This document shows, in pieces, positions 1 to 5,109 of a stretch of 5,394 nt of DNA. Under the pieces are notes generated by a model. The model was not told where the DNA came from. It made no database searches and was given only the letters and a program-made list of their open reading frames with translations. The DNA is from RGIG8709 sp045537065. Lineage in GTDB: Bacteria > Bacillota > Clostridia > Monoglobales > Monoglobaceae. The position numbers were made by a program, and so were the translations under genes. Position 1 is the first letter of the stretch, and every line of letters begins with the position of its first letter. The stretch is taken from assembly GCA_045537065.1 (NCBI GenBank), contig JAZSOT010000037.1:1-5394 (forward strand). Direction: 5' to 3'.

Positions 1-309
1 CTTATCGTCTTTAAGGAGGATATTATACTTAGGCGTATGGCGCTTTATCAGACTGCATTCGAGCATGAGCGCTTCAAATTCGCTGGAAGTGATTATCGTC
101 TCAAAATAATCGACCTGACACACCATGGCATATACCTTCGGCGTATGCTTATGAACAGACCTGAAATAGCTCGAAACGCGGTTTTTGAGGTTTTTGGCTT
201 TTCCAACGTAGATTATATTTCCGCTTTTATCGTGCATAAGATAAACGCCCGGTTCACTTGTAAGGGCTCTGGCCTTGTCATGAAGCTCGGCAATTTTATT
301 TTCGCTCAC
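1..309 (-). CDS. uvrC: UvrABC excinuclease subunit C, N-terminal part (partial, cut by window edge)
   Basis: UvrC makes both incisions around a DNA lesion in nucleotide excision repair, working with UvrA and UvrB in the cytoplasm. Only the first 103 codons are present; the gene runs off the left edge without a stop. Reading the minus strand from GTG at 309-307 gives an intact GIY-YIG nuclease domain: GVY at residues 21-23, IYVGKA at 33-38, LKNRV with the expected catalytic arginine at 41-45, then EALMLE at 79-84 and SLIKRHTPKYN at 86-96, a run characteristic of UvrC. The GTG start is chosen because GAAAGGAGG (324-316) lies 6 bases upstream and the protein then begins at the usual distance before the domain. 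It is transcribed away from every other gene here and looks like core genome. The family assignment is firm. Confidence 0.97.
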   Translation of the reverse strand, partial: MSENKIAELHDKARALTSEPGVYLMHDKSGNIIYVGKAKNLKNRVSSYFRSVHKHTPKVYAMVCQVDYFETIITSSEFEALMLECSLIKRHTPKYNILLKDDK

Positions 310-501
310 CTGTATCCTCCTTTCTGTTTTTTATAATTGTATCATTTGACAGGCTTATTTGTCCAGCCAAGAGAAAAAACGCTCCCTTTTTACTTTTGGG
401 CTCACGGATTTCAACTTTGGCAATTTCACCAAGCATTGATGTGGGCAGAGAAATATGATAGAGTAAACTGAGCGATAAGCAAGAATTTGGAGGGATGGTA
501 T
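310..501. other. Divergent intergenic spacer between uvrC and the plus-strand array
   Basis: This 192-base spacer carries the uvrC promoter and ribosome binding site. No convincing plus-strand promoter was found for the gene at 502: TATGAT at 454-459 could be a -10, but no matching -35 stands at 16-18 bases. Both strands are unusually open here. A minus-strand frame runs from inside the next gene to the uvrC start, and a plus-strand frame from about 337 to a stop at about 471 encodes roughly 40 residues. Neither has a start with a good ribosome binding site, so neither is called as a gene; a degraded gene end is possible. Confidence 0.4.
336..365 (-). promoter_or_regulatory. Probable sigma-A promoter of uvrC
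   Basis: On the minus strand TGGACA (365-360) and TACAAT (341-336) each differ by one base from the consensus hexamers and are 18 bases apart. They sit 27 bases upstream of the GTG start of uvrC, with the ribosome binding site between. It is predicted from sequence only; the AT-rich setting makes chance matches possible. Confidence 0.5.
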
Positions 502-504
502 ATG
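489..504 (+). promoter_or_regulatory. Ribosome binding site that fixes the start at 502
   Basis: The module GGAGGGATGGTATATG places GGAGGG 7 bases before the start codon. An ATG at 495 lies directly against the site, too close for efficient initiation, and would read a short unrelated frame. Nearly the same module is used at 1182-1196. Confidence 0.65.
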
Positions 505-750
505 AAAAATCTAAAATTATTTTTCTCGGCATTAACAGTAGCATTTGCAATTTTGGGCTTAACGAAGGCTCTTTCGACAGATATTACAATGCCGATAACA
601 TTTGTTTGCTTGTCAACTACAATGTTTATAACATCAAAAGAATATAAGGATAAACAACAAAAAAACACAGCAGTTTATTTTTTGCTGTTAGGATTATTCT
701 TGTTGATAGTGACTAGCTATAATGTTGCATCGTTGATTTGGGGTATTTAA
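502..750 (+). CDS. Small multi-pass membrane protein, unknown function (82 aa)
   Basis: The product is a small hydrophobic protein with probable membrane segments at about residues 6-21, 29-44 and 57-79. The linker between the last two (SKEYKDKQQKN, 45-55) is polar and lysine-rich, which suggests it faces the cytoplasm. The overall pattern resembles the small Bacillota membrane proteins grouped under DUF3953, but this is an impression from memory and not a secure match. An upstream in-frame TTG at 487 is rejected because GGAGGG (489-494) would lie inside the coding region; that site is 7 bases before ATG 502 and fixes the start there. It is the first gene of the co-directional array, 33 bases ahead of the desulfoferrodoxin gene. 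No catalytic motif is visible. Confidence 0.75.
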   Translation: MKNLKLFFSALTVAFAILGLTKALSTDITMPITFVCLSTTMFITSKEYKDKQQKNTAVYFLLLGLFLLIVTSYNVASLIWGI

Positions 751-783
751 AATACAACAAAAATAAAACCGGAGGCTCAAAAT

Positions 784-1134
784 ATGAAGAATACAAAATT
801 TTATGTTTGCGAAAAGTGTGGAAATATACTCACAAGTACAGGAAATGCTGAAATTGTGTGCTGTGGGAAAAAACTTTCGTCTCTCGTGGCAAAAGAGGCT
901 GATGAAGCACATAAATTAAATATTGAAAAGATGGAAGATGATTTTTATATCACATTTTCGCATCCTATGACAAAGGAACACTATATTTCATTTATTTCTT
1001 ATGTTCGCTTTGACAGAGTGCTCAACATAAGGCTCTATCCCGAGCAAGGGGGAGAACTACGCTTTCCACAAATGCGGGGCGGAAAAATGTATTATTACTG
1101 CAATACACATGGGTTATTTGAACTTGAAATATAG
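784..1134 (+). CDS. Desulfoferrodoxin-type superoxide reductase (116 aa)
   Basis: Superoxide reductase reduces superoxide to hydrogen peroxide in the cytoplasm of anaerobes without releasing oxygen. Two iron sites can be read. The N-terminal desulforedoxin domain has C9, C12, C26 and C27 (CEKC and CC). The catalytic neelaredoxin-like domain has H43, H60 and H66 (HPMTKEH), C106 and H109 (CNTHGLF), which match the four-histidine, one-cysteine site of the family. H43 is placed by alignment of HKLNIEK with the family pattern HVPVIEK. The lysine that usually precedes this histidine in a Glu-Lys-His motif is alanine here (EAH, 41-43); the Glu is kept. The protein is slightly shorter than the roughly 125 residues of classical examples. 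GGAGG at 771-775 supports ATG 784. It is in line with neighbouring genes, but no promoter of its own is clear. Confidence 0.9.
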   Translation: MKNTKFYVCEKCGNILTSTGNAEIVCCGKKLSSLVAKEADEAHKLNIEKMEDDFYITFSHPMTKEHYISFISYVRFDRVLNIRLYPEQGGELRFPQMRGGKMYYYCNTHGLFELEI

Positions 1135-1139
1135 AAAGA

Positions 1140-1155
1140 GTCCGTTTTAACGGAC
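1140..1155. repeat. Perfect short inverted repeat between two genes
   Basis: GTCCGT, a TTTA loop and ACGGAC form a perfect 6-base-pair stem 5 bases after the desulfoferrodoxin stop. No run of T follows, so it is not an intrinsic terminator. It could protect or separate mRNA segments, or be a protein-binding site for the next gene; the sequence does not decide. Confidence 0.45.
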
Positions 1156-1181
1156 AGCAAAGATGATATATTTGTATATAT

Positions 1182-1196
1182 GGAGGGATGTATATG
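1182..1196 (+). promoter_or_regulatory. Ribosome binding site that fixes the start at 1194
   Basis: GGAGGG at 1182-1187 is 6 bases before ATG 1194 but directly touches the in-frame ATG at 1188. The downstream ATG is therefore the better start. The module GGAGGGATGTATATG differs from that at 489-504 only by one missing base. Confidence 0.65.
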
Positions 1197-2519
1197 CAAA
1201 ACACAATTAATAATTTGAGCAAGATTTTAAGACAAGAAGAAATTAATTGGGTTCTCTTTGATAAGGAACTAGAGAAAATTGAAGACATAAATATTTATGA
1301 CAAAAAATATGAAGAAACAATATTAACTGAACTTCTTCATGAGAATTTCTTTTATAAAAATGGAGCGTTAATACCGGAAGTGATAAAACATTTTTTGTCA
1401 AATGGTTATGATGTTTTGGCAAACGAGGGTGCAAATGGCGGTTTGGTCTTAAGTGCACTTTGTTGGTCTTCTTATGATAAATATGTTTTAGACGCTACCA
1501 AAGTTTTATTCGATGCTGGTGCTCCTCTTGAATATAAATCTTCTGATGAGGACGATGAGTTTGCGGGCGTTATCGGAAGTTTGGAGTGGAAAATTCCAGG
1601 TGCTTGGGGACCTGACTGCGATTATAATATGGCAAATACTTTAGAAGCATATTATGCAATGGCAAAAGCGTTTGAAGCAGGAGAAAATTATAAAGATATA
1701 GACAGTTTTCATAAATGTATTGGAGAAATTGTAACCAAAGTATCCTATTCCGGCGATATGTCAAGCTTAAAAACAATAAAGAACACAACTGAATTTAGCA
1801 ATAATCTTGTTATGTGGTTCGGCGATTATCCGCTTGTAATAAGCCGCTATATGGATATGGTAGTAAATCCTCTTTTTGTGCATAAAAATGAAGATGTACT
1901 TTCGGATATCAGCGAACAGTTTGATAAAATTTTAGGTTCTAAACTTAAAAGAATAAAATATTTAGACTCAATAACTTGCTATCTTGAATTTGATAATGGA
2001 TACAGAGTGATGTTTTCGACTTATGATATAGGCGACAGAAAAAGAAACGGTCTTTTCGAGATAAGAGCTATTGAAACTAATAATATCAAAGAACTTGAAA
2101 TAATCGGAATATGCAAAATAAAGGGGAATACGTATGCTTCGCACGTTGTGGAATATGAAGAAGAAGTATTGACTCTGATTTGTAAAGATGGTGTTTACTG
2201 CATCTTCCCTGATGAAAGTAATATTAAAAAATATAGCATCGGACTAATTGAGTGTTCTGCAGGATTGATGAGAGATTATGTTCGCAAGTTTCCGTTATCC
2301 GAAATAACCGAAATAAGTGAATTCACACAAAATAAAAATCTTGTTGGTTTGCGTTTAAAATGTAAGGAAGGGTATCTGTATATTAAAACAAACGAGTATT
2401 ACCAGCTGGAAATATTGTTAAGCCATGAAAAATTTAATCCTAATGATTGTTCATACTTGTGTCAAAAGGAAGACGCTGGAATTCATATGGAGTTTTCTTT
2501 GATAGAATATGAGAATTAA
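1194..2519 (+). CDS. Protein of unknown function with ankyrin-like N-terminal region (441 aa)
   Basis: The function is not recognised. Residues 1-50 are helical and charged. Residues about 60-114 read like ankyrin-type helix pairs: VIKHFLSNGYDVLANEG at 63-79 and TKVLFDAGAPLEY at 102-114, each ending in the long-helix, Gly, hairpin pattern. The centre (about 115-250) holds tryptophan- and acid-rich stretches, including GSLEWKIPGAWGPD and MWFGDYPLV. The C-terminal part, from about 250, alternates hydrophobic and polar residues like a beta-rich domain. There is no signal peptide, membrane segment or catalytic motif, so a soluble cytoplasmic protein is expected. Proteins of this build are common in accessory and toxin-immunity settings, but no toxin partner is visible. 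A second, smaller ankyrin-like gene lies at 3339. The rhodanese gene begins 11 bases after its stop. Confidence 0.8.
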   Translation: MQNTINNLSKILRQEEINWVLFDKELEKIEDINIYDKKYEETILTELLHENFFYKNGALIPEVIKHFLSNGYDVLANEGANGGLVLSALCWSSYDKYVLDATKVLFDAGAPLEYKSSDEDDEFAGVIGSLEWKIPGAWGPDCDYNMANTLEAYYAMAKAFEAGENYKDIDSFHKCIGEIVTKVSYSGDMSSLKTIKNTTEFSNNLVMWFGDYPLVISRYMDMVVNPLFVHKNEDVLSDISEQFDKILGSKLKRIKYLDSITCYLEFDNGYRVMFSTYDIGDRKRNGLFEIRAIETNNIKELEIIGICKIKGNTYASHVVEYEEEVLTLICKDGVYCIFPDESNIKKYSIGLIECSAGLMRDYVRKFPLSEITEISEFTQNKNLVGLRLKCKEGYLYIKTNEYYQLEILLSHEKFNPNDCSYLCQKEDAGIHMEFSLIEYEN

Positions 2520-2530
2520 AGGTGACTCTT

Positions 2531-2977
2531 ATGAAAAAATTATTATGTATTTTAGTTGCTGTGCTTTGCATCTTCCTTACCGCTTGCGGAGATGCTACAA
2601 GTATAGGAATTATCGGCGGAGCGGACGGACCCACATCCATAATAATAGCTGAAAAAGGAGAAAAAGCGATGTATGAACAGATTACGCCCCAAGAGGCGAA
2701 AAAGATAATGGATTCAGGCGAGGAACATATCGTGTTAGACACAAGAGAACTGGACGAGTTTGACGAGGGACATATCCCTGGAGCTATCCTGATTCCATAT
2801 ACAGAAATTGAAAACCAGGCAGAAGAAATGTTATCTGATAAGGATAAACTTATCCTTGTATATTGCCGTTCAGGCAGAAGAAGTAAAATCGCATCTGAAA
2901 GCCTTGCCAAACTCGGATACACCAATGTAAAAGAGTTCGGCGGAATTATCGATTGGGATTATGAGGTAGAAAAATGA
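2531..2977 (+). CDS. Rhodanese-domain lipoprotein with a GIIGGADGPT leader motif (148 aa)
   Basis: Rhodanese domains carry sulfur on a catalytic cysteine as a persulfide; the physiological acceptor is unknown here. Residues 1-18 form a lipoprotein signal with lipobox LTAC and lipid-acceptor C19, so the mature protein should sit on the outer face of the membrane. Residues 23-37 read TSIGIIGGADGPTSI, closely matching a signature of Na+-translocating decarboxylase beta subunits. The rhodanese domain spans about 49-145: D70-T71-R72, GHIPGA at 80-85, the active loop CRSGRRS at 112-118 with C112, and GGIIDW at 137-142. All expected elements are present. An in-frame GTG at 2522 is less likely than ATG 2531, since AAAGGTGA (2518-2525) then serves as ribosome binding site. 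A second good site inside the gene could start a leaderless form at M47. Its stop overlaps the next start as ATGA. Confidence 0.92.
   Translation: MKKLLCILVAVLCIFLTACGDATSIGIIGGADGPTSIIIAEKGEKAMYEQITPQEAKKIMDSGEEHIVLDTRELDEFDEGHIPGAILIPYTEIENQAEEMLSDKDKLILVYCRSGRRSKIASESLAKLGYTNVKEFGGIIDWDYEVEK
2654..2671 (+). promoter_or_regulatory. Internal ribosome binding site and in-frame ATG inside the rhodanese gene
   Basis: AAAGGAG (2654-2660) stands 8 bases before an in-frame ATG (2669-2671), codon 47 of the rhodanese lipoprotein. The match to consensus is better than the AAAGGTGA of the full-length start. Initiation here would give a 102-residue cytoplasmic rhodanese lacking the signal peptide and the GIIGGADGPT motif. 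It may also be chance, since the site encodes a plausible Glu-Lys-Gly-Glu-Lys linker. Confidence 0.45.
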
Positions 2978-3309
2978 GCAATAAAAGAAAAATAATATTA
3001 TCAGTTATAGGTGTTGTGATCAGTACCGCTTTGCTTGTTATAAGTGCCATTCTTGCAGAAGAGGAAATCATAAATACTGCAATTGCAATCACACTTACGG
3101 CAGTTTCTACGGTTTTAGTTCTGGTTGCAATTTTCTATGCCGCCAAGGTTGACTATGAAACAGGTGTTTACGAATGCAGAAAATGCGGACATACATTCAA
3201 ACCAACTTTCAAGGCGTATATTCTGGGCGTGCACACTTTGACAACAAGACACCTTAGATGTCCCAAGTGTGAAGAAAAATCATGGTGCAGAAGAAAAATG
3301 GCACAATAA
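2974..3309 (+). CDS. Membrane-anchored zinc-ribbon protein, unknown function (111 aa)
   Basis: Two hydrophobic helices at about residues 7-28 and 34-57 are joined by a short acidic turn (AEEEII), so a two-pass membrane hairpin with both ends in the cytoplasm is expected. The C-terminal tail has two CxxC pairs, C68/C71 (CRKCGHTF) and C96/C99 (CPKCEEKSW), in the style of a zinc ribbon or rubredoxin-like metal site. The tail ends in a basic stretch (CRRKMAQ). The start overlaps the rhodanese stop in ATGA, with GAGG at 2963-2966 seven bases ahead, so the two are probably translationally coupled and used together. No named family is recognised; metal binding is inferred from the cysteine pattern only. 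Confidence 0.82.
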   Translation: MSNKRKIILSVIGVVISTALLVISAILAEEEIINTAIAITLTAVSTVLVLVAIFYAAKVDYETGVYECRKCGHTFKPTFKAYILGVHTLTTRHLRCPKCEEKSWCRRKMAQ

Positions 3310-3338
3310 AGTGTCTTGTAAGAATATGAGGTGGAGAA

Positions 3339-3875
3339 ATGAATCACAGAGAATATTTTGAAAAAATAAAAAAAGAATACGAAGAAAATATTGTAACAGA
3401 AAAGTATGCAGTTGCAAAATTTCTAAGTTTATATTACGAGAAAATTTACTCAGCGTTGGATGAAGATTCATTTAATGCAGAACTGTGTGAGGATTTGTTT
3501 GGGCGAGATCCAGAATTATTAGAAACGCTTTCTTGGTTTTATGAAAACGGATTTGATTTTAACGCAGAATGCGATATTGTAACGCCACTTGGTTATGCTG
3601 TAATGGAGGCTGATGCACCAATGACGGAGTATCTCGTTCTCCACGGTGCTGATCCGCTTGGTAACAATAACGAAGATACCAAAAACAACTACTACATGGA
3701 AGATTTAGATGTTCAACTTTTGCAACACTTAAGAGGCGGAGAACATTTTAATGCGATTTTACAAACTGCGAGAATTCTTGCTAAAAACGGAGTTACATAT
3801 GGCAACTACCTTTGTATTGAAATAGATAAAAATAACCGAGCGATAAGGGTAAGTTCACCAAAGTATAAGTATTGA
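3339..3875 (+). CDS. Small ankyrin-repeat-like protein, unknown function (178 aa)
   Basis: Residues 1-50 are helical and strongly charged. A clear ankyrin-like unit spans about 80-106: TPLGYAV at 82-88 and YLVLHGADP at 98-106 match the repeat's TPLHxA and LLxxGADP positions. Weaker units lie before it (LSWFYENGFDFNAE, 64-77) and after it (ILAKNGVTYGNYL, 146-158). There is no signal peptide or membrane helix, so a soluble protein-binding scaffold is the likely role; the partner is unknown. GAGG at 3328-3331 is 7 bases before ATG 3339. It lies 29 bases after the zinc-ribbon gene and resembles in plan, though not in obvious sequence, the N-terminal part of the 441-residue protein at 1194. Confidence 0.82.
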   Translation: MNHREYFEKIKKEYEENIVTEKYAVAKFLSLYYEKIYSALDEDSFNAELCEDLFGRDPELLETLSWFYENGFDFNAECDIVTPLGYAVMEADAPMTEYLVLHGADPLGNNNEDTKNNYYMEDLDVQLLQHLRGGEHFNAILQTARILAKNGVTYGNYLCIEIDKNNRAIRVSSPKYKY

Positions 3876-3919
3876 TTTATGACCACATGAACAGAGAAAT
3901 AACTAATCGGGAGGGCGTT

Positions 3920-4729
3920 ATGAATAATATTACAGAACATATCAGAAACAGAAGAAGTGTCAGGACATATGATGGCAGAGAACTTGACAAAAACGATATA
4001 GAGAAACTGACAGCCTTTGCACAGACAATAGAAAATCCATATAAAATTCCTGTTGATTTCAAGCTTATGAACGCAAAGGAATACGGGCTTACCTGTCCTG
4101 TTGTGGTGGGTACAAATTTATATGTAGGCGGTAAAATCAAATGCACGGAAAATGCGAGTGTGGCATTTGGATATTCCTTTGAAATGTTCGTATTATATGC
4201 ACAGTCTATCGGAATCGGAACCGTCTGGCTTGGCGGAACTATGAACCGTTCTGCTTATGAAGAAGCTATGGAACTGGATGGCGACGAATTTATGCCTTGT
4301 GCAAGTGCTCTTGGATACCCTGCGAAAAAGATGTCCTTGCGCGAGAGTATGATGCGAAAAGGAGTTAAAGCTGATGAGCGTATGCCTTTTGAAGAGTTAT
4401 TCTTTGATGGCTCATTTGATACGCCTTTATCTAAAGAAAATGCAGGCAAATGGCTTGATGCCTTGGAAATGGTTCGACTTGCTCCGTCTGCAGTAAATAA
4501 GCAACCCTGGCGAGTTGTAGTGACCGATAATGCAGTTCACTTTTATCTCAAACGCAGTAAGGGCTTTGCTCGTACTGAGAAACTCGATATGCAAATGATT
4601 GATATAGGAATTGCACTTTGCCACTTTGACCTAACTGCTAAAGAAAATAATTTGAAAATTGTCTTTGAACAAAATGATCCAAAGTTCGAAACAGATGCTG
4701 AGTATATAGCTTCTTTCAGTTTGATGTAA
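3920..4729 (+). CDS. Nitroreductase-family flavoprotein, TM1586-like (269 aa)
   Basis: Members bind FMN and use NAD(P)H to reduce varied substrates; the natural substrate cannot be told from sequence. The N-terminal RRSVRTYDG (11-19) is the family's FMN-phosphate contact. YAQSIGIGTVWLGG (93-106) is the helix-turn typical of the fold, followed by ALGYPAKK (130-137). A second half begins with RLAPSAVNKQPWRV (186-199), the other flavin-contacting signature, and ends with DIGIALCHF (228-236). This order and length fit the 'putative TM nitroreductase' group (Pfam TM1586_NiRdase) rather than the common 190-220-residue form. ATG 3920 is preferred over upstream in-frame TTG 3872 and ATG 3887 because GGAGG (3910-3914) lies 5 bases before it and RRSVR then falls at the usual distance. 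It is followed 10 bases later by a helix-turn-helix gene. Confidence 0.92.
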   Translation: MNNITEHIRNRRSVRTYDGRELDKNDIEKLTAFAQTIENPYKIPVDFKLMNAKEYGLTCPVVVGTNLYVGGKIKCTENASVAFGYSFEMFVLYAQSIGIGTVWLGGTMNRSAYEEAMELDGDEFMPCASALGYPAKKMSLRESMMRKGVKADERMPFEELFFDGSFDTPLSKENAGKWLDALEMVRLAPSAVNKQPWRVVVTDNAVHFYLKRSKGFARTEKLDMQMIDIGIALCHFDLTAKENNLKIVFEQNDPKFETDAEYIASFSLM

Positions 4730-4739
4730 AGGCATCCCT

Positions 4740-4979
4740 ATGAAAATAGCCGATGCCTTGATTTATGACGATATAGCAAAGATAACAGGCCGTGCCCGAA
4801 AGTTCGTCTATAAGTGGGTATTGGATGGTCGAATTAAAGCCGTACCACTCAACGAGAGGGTAAATATCGTGCCAAAACAATGGCTCCTCGACTATATGCT
4901 TACCGACGACTTTATCTACAACTATGCAAGCTGTAACAGATTAAAACCGATTCTAAACCAAGCGGTTATCGAAAGATGA
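4740..4979 (+). CDS. Small helix-turn-helix DNA-binding protein, excisionase-like (79 aa)
   Basis: The fold suggested is a MerR/excisionase-type winged helix. Residues 9-28 (YDDIAKITGRARKFVYKWVL) make a helix-turn-helix with basic residues R18, R20 and K21 in the recognition region. DGRIKAVPLNERVNIVPKQWLLDYM (29-53) resembles the following beta-wing and closing helix of such domains. It may bind DNA as a local regulator; no integrase gene is in view, so a role in excision is unsupported. AAAGG (4728-4732), overlapping the nitroreductase stop, is 7 bases before the start, so the two genes are likely co-transcribed. The last three codons and the stop lie within the terminator hairpin that ends the array. 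Confidence 0.78.
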   Translation: MKIADALIYDDIAKITGRARKFVYKWVLDGRIKAVPLNERVNIVPKQWLLDYMLTDDFIYNYASCNRLKPILNQAVIER

Positions 4980-4996
4980 CTGCTTGGTGATTTTTT
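4957..4996 (+). terminator. Strong intrinsic terminator overlapping the end of a coding region
   Basis: ACCAAGCGGTTATC (4957-4970), a GAAA tetraloop (4971-4974) and GATGACTGCTTGGT (4975-4988) form a 14-base-pair stem with two G-U wobbles. GA and a run of six T follow (4991-4996). The stop codon TGA (4977-4979) lies in the descending arm. It ends transcription of the array at 502-4979 and insulates the next promoter. Confidence 0.9.
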
Positions 4997-5031
4997 ATGC
5001 TAATTTCGGTGGCGGGTTTTCGTCAAAAATG

Positions 5032-5060
5032 TTGACTTTCCGACACCGTTCTGCTATAAT
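5032..5060 (+). promoter_or_regulatory. Strong sigma-A promoter with extended -10
   Basis: TTGACT (5032-5037) and TATAAT (5055-5060) are 17 bases apart, and TG at 5052-5053 gives an extended -10. Only one base differs from consensus. Transcription should begin near 5067 and yield a leader of about 40 bases before the regulator gene at 5110. It is the best promoter in the window and probably drives the regulator and hsdM. Confidence 0.88.
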
Positions 5061-5076
5061 ATAAAGTGTATAATTG

Positions 5077-5086
5077 TAAAATTTTA
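5077..5086. repeat. AT palindrome downstream of the promoter, possible operator
   Basis: TAAAATTTTA is a perfect 10-base palindrome about 10 bases after the predicted transcription start and before the ribosome binding site of the regulator gene. Its position would suit autoregulation, but AT-only palindromes arise easily by chance in such DNA. Confidence 0.25.
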
Positions 5087-5109
5087 TCGTTCGAAAGGAT
5101 GAGAAACAA

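Noticed and set aside
37..336. Plus-strand open frame of 99 codons with an AAGGAGG-like sequence upstream
   Set aside because: It is antisense to the clear uvrC coding region. The apparent ribosome binding site at 13-19 is the reverse complement of uvrC codons for Ile-Leu-Leu-Lys.
346..351. TTGACA on the plus strand as the -35 of a promoter for the array
   Set aside because: No -10-like hexamer stands 16-18 bases downstream; the bases there read AAGAGA. The match overlaps the minus-strand uvrC promoter spacer.
296..550. Minus-strand open frame of 84 codons overlapping the uvrC start
   Set aside because: It begins inside the plus-strand membrane protein gene, has no good ribosome binding site and covers the uvrC promoter. 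It is kept only as a low-interest possible remnant.
1140..1155. Hairpin after the desulfoferrodoxin gene as an intrinsic terminator
   Set aside because: The stem is only 6 base pairs and the following bases (AGCAAAG) contain no T run.
2588..2650. Fragment of a true oxaloacetate decarboxylase beta subunit
   Set aside because: Only about 15 residues match, directly after a lipobox and in frame with a complete rhodanese domain. No other membrane segments of that subunit are present.
2440..2925. Minus-strand open frame of 161 codons
   Set aside because: It lies opposite the rhodanese gene, which has an intact signal peptide, domain and active loop. The antisense translation shows no recognisable domain.
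4740..4979. Excisionase of an integrated element
   Set aside because: The fold is compatible, but no integrase, attachment-site repeat or phage gene lies in the window, so only DNA binding is claimed.
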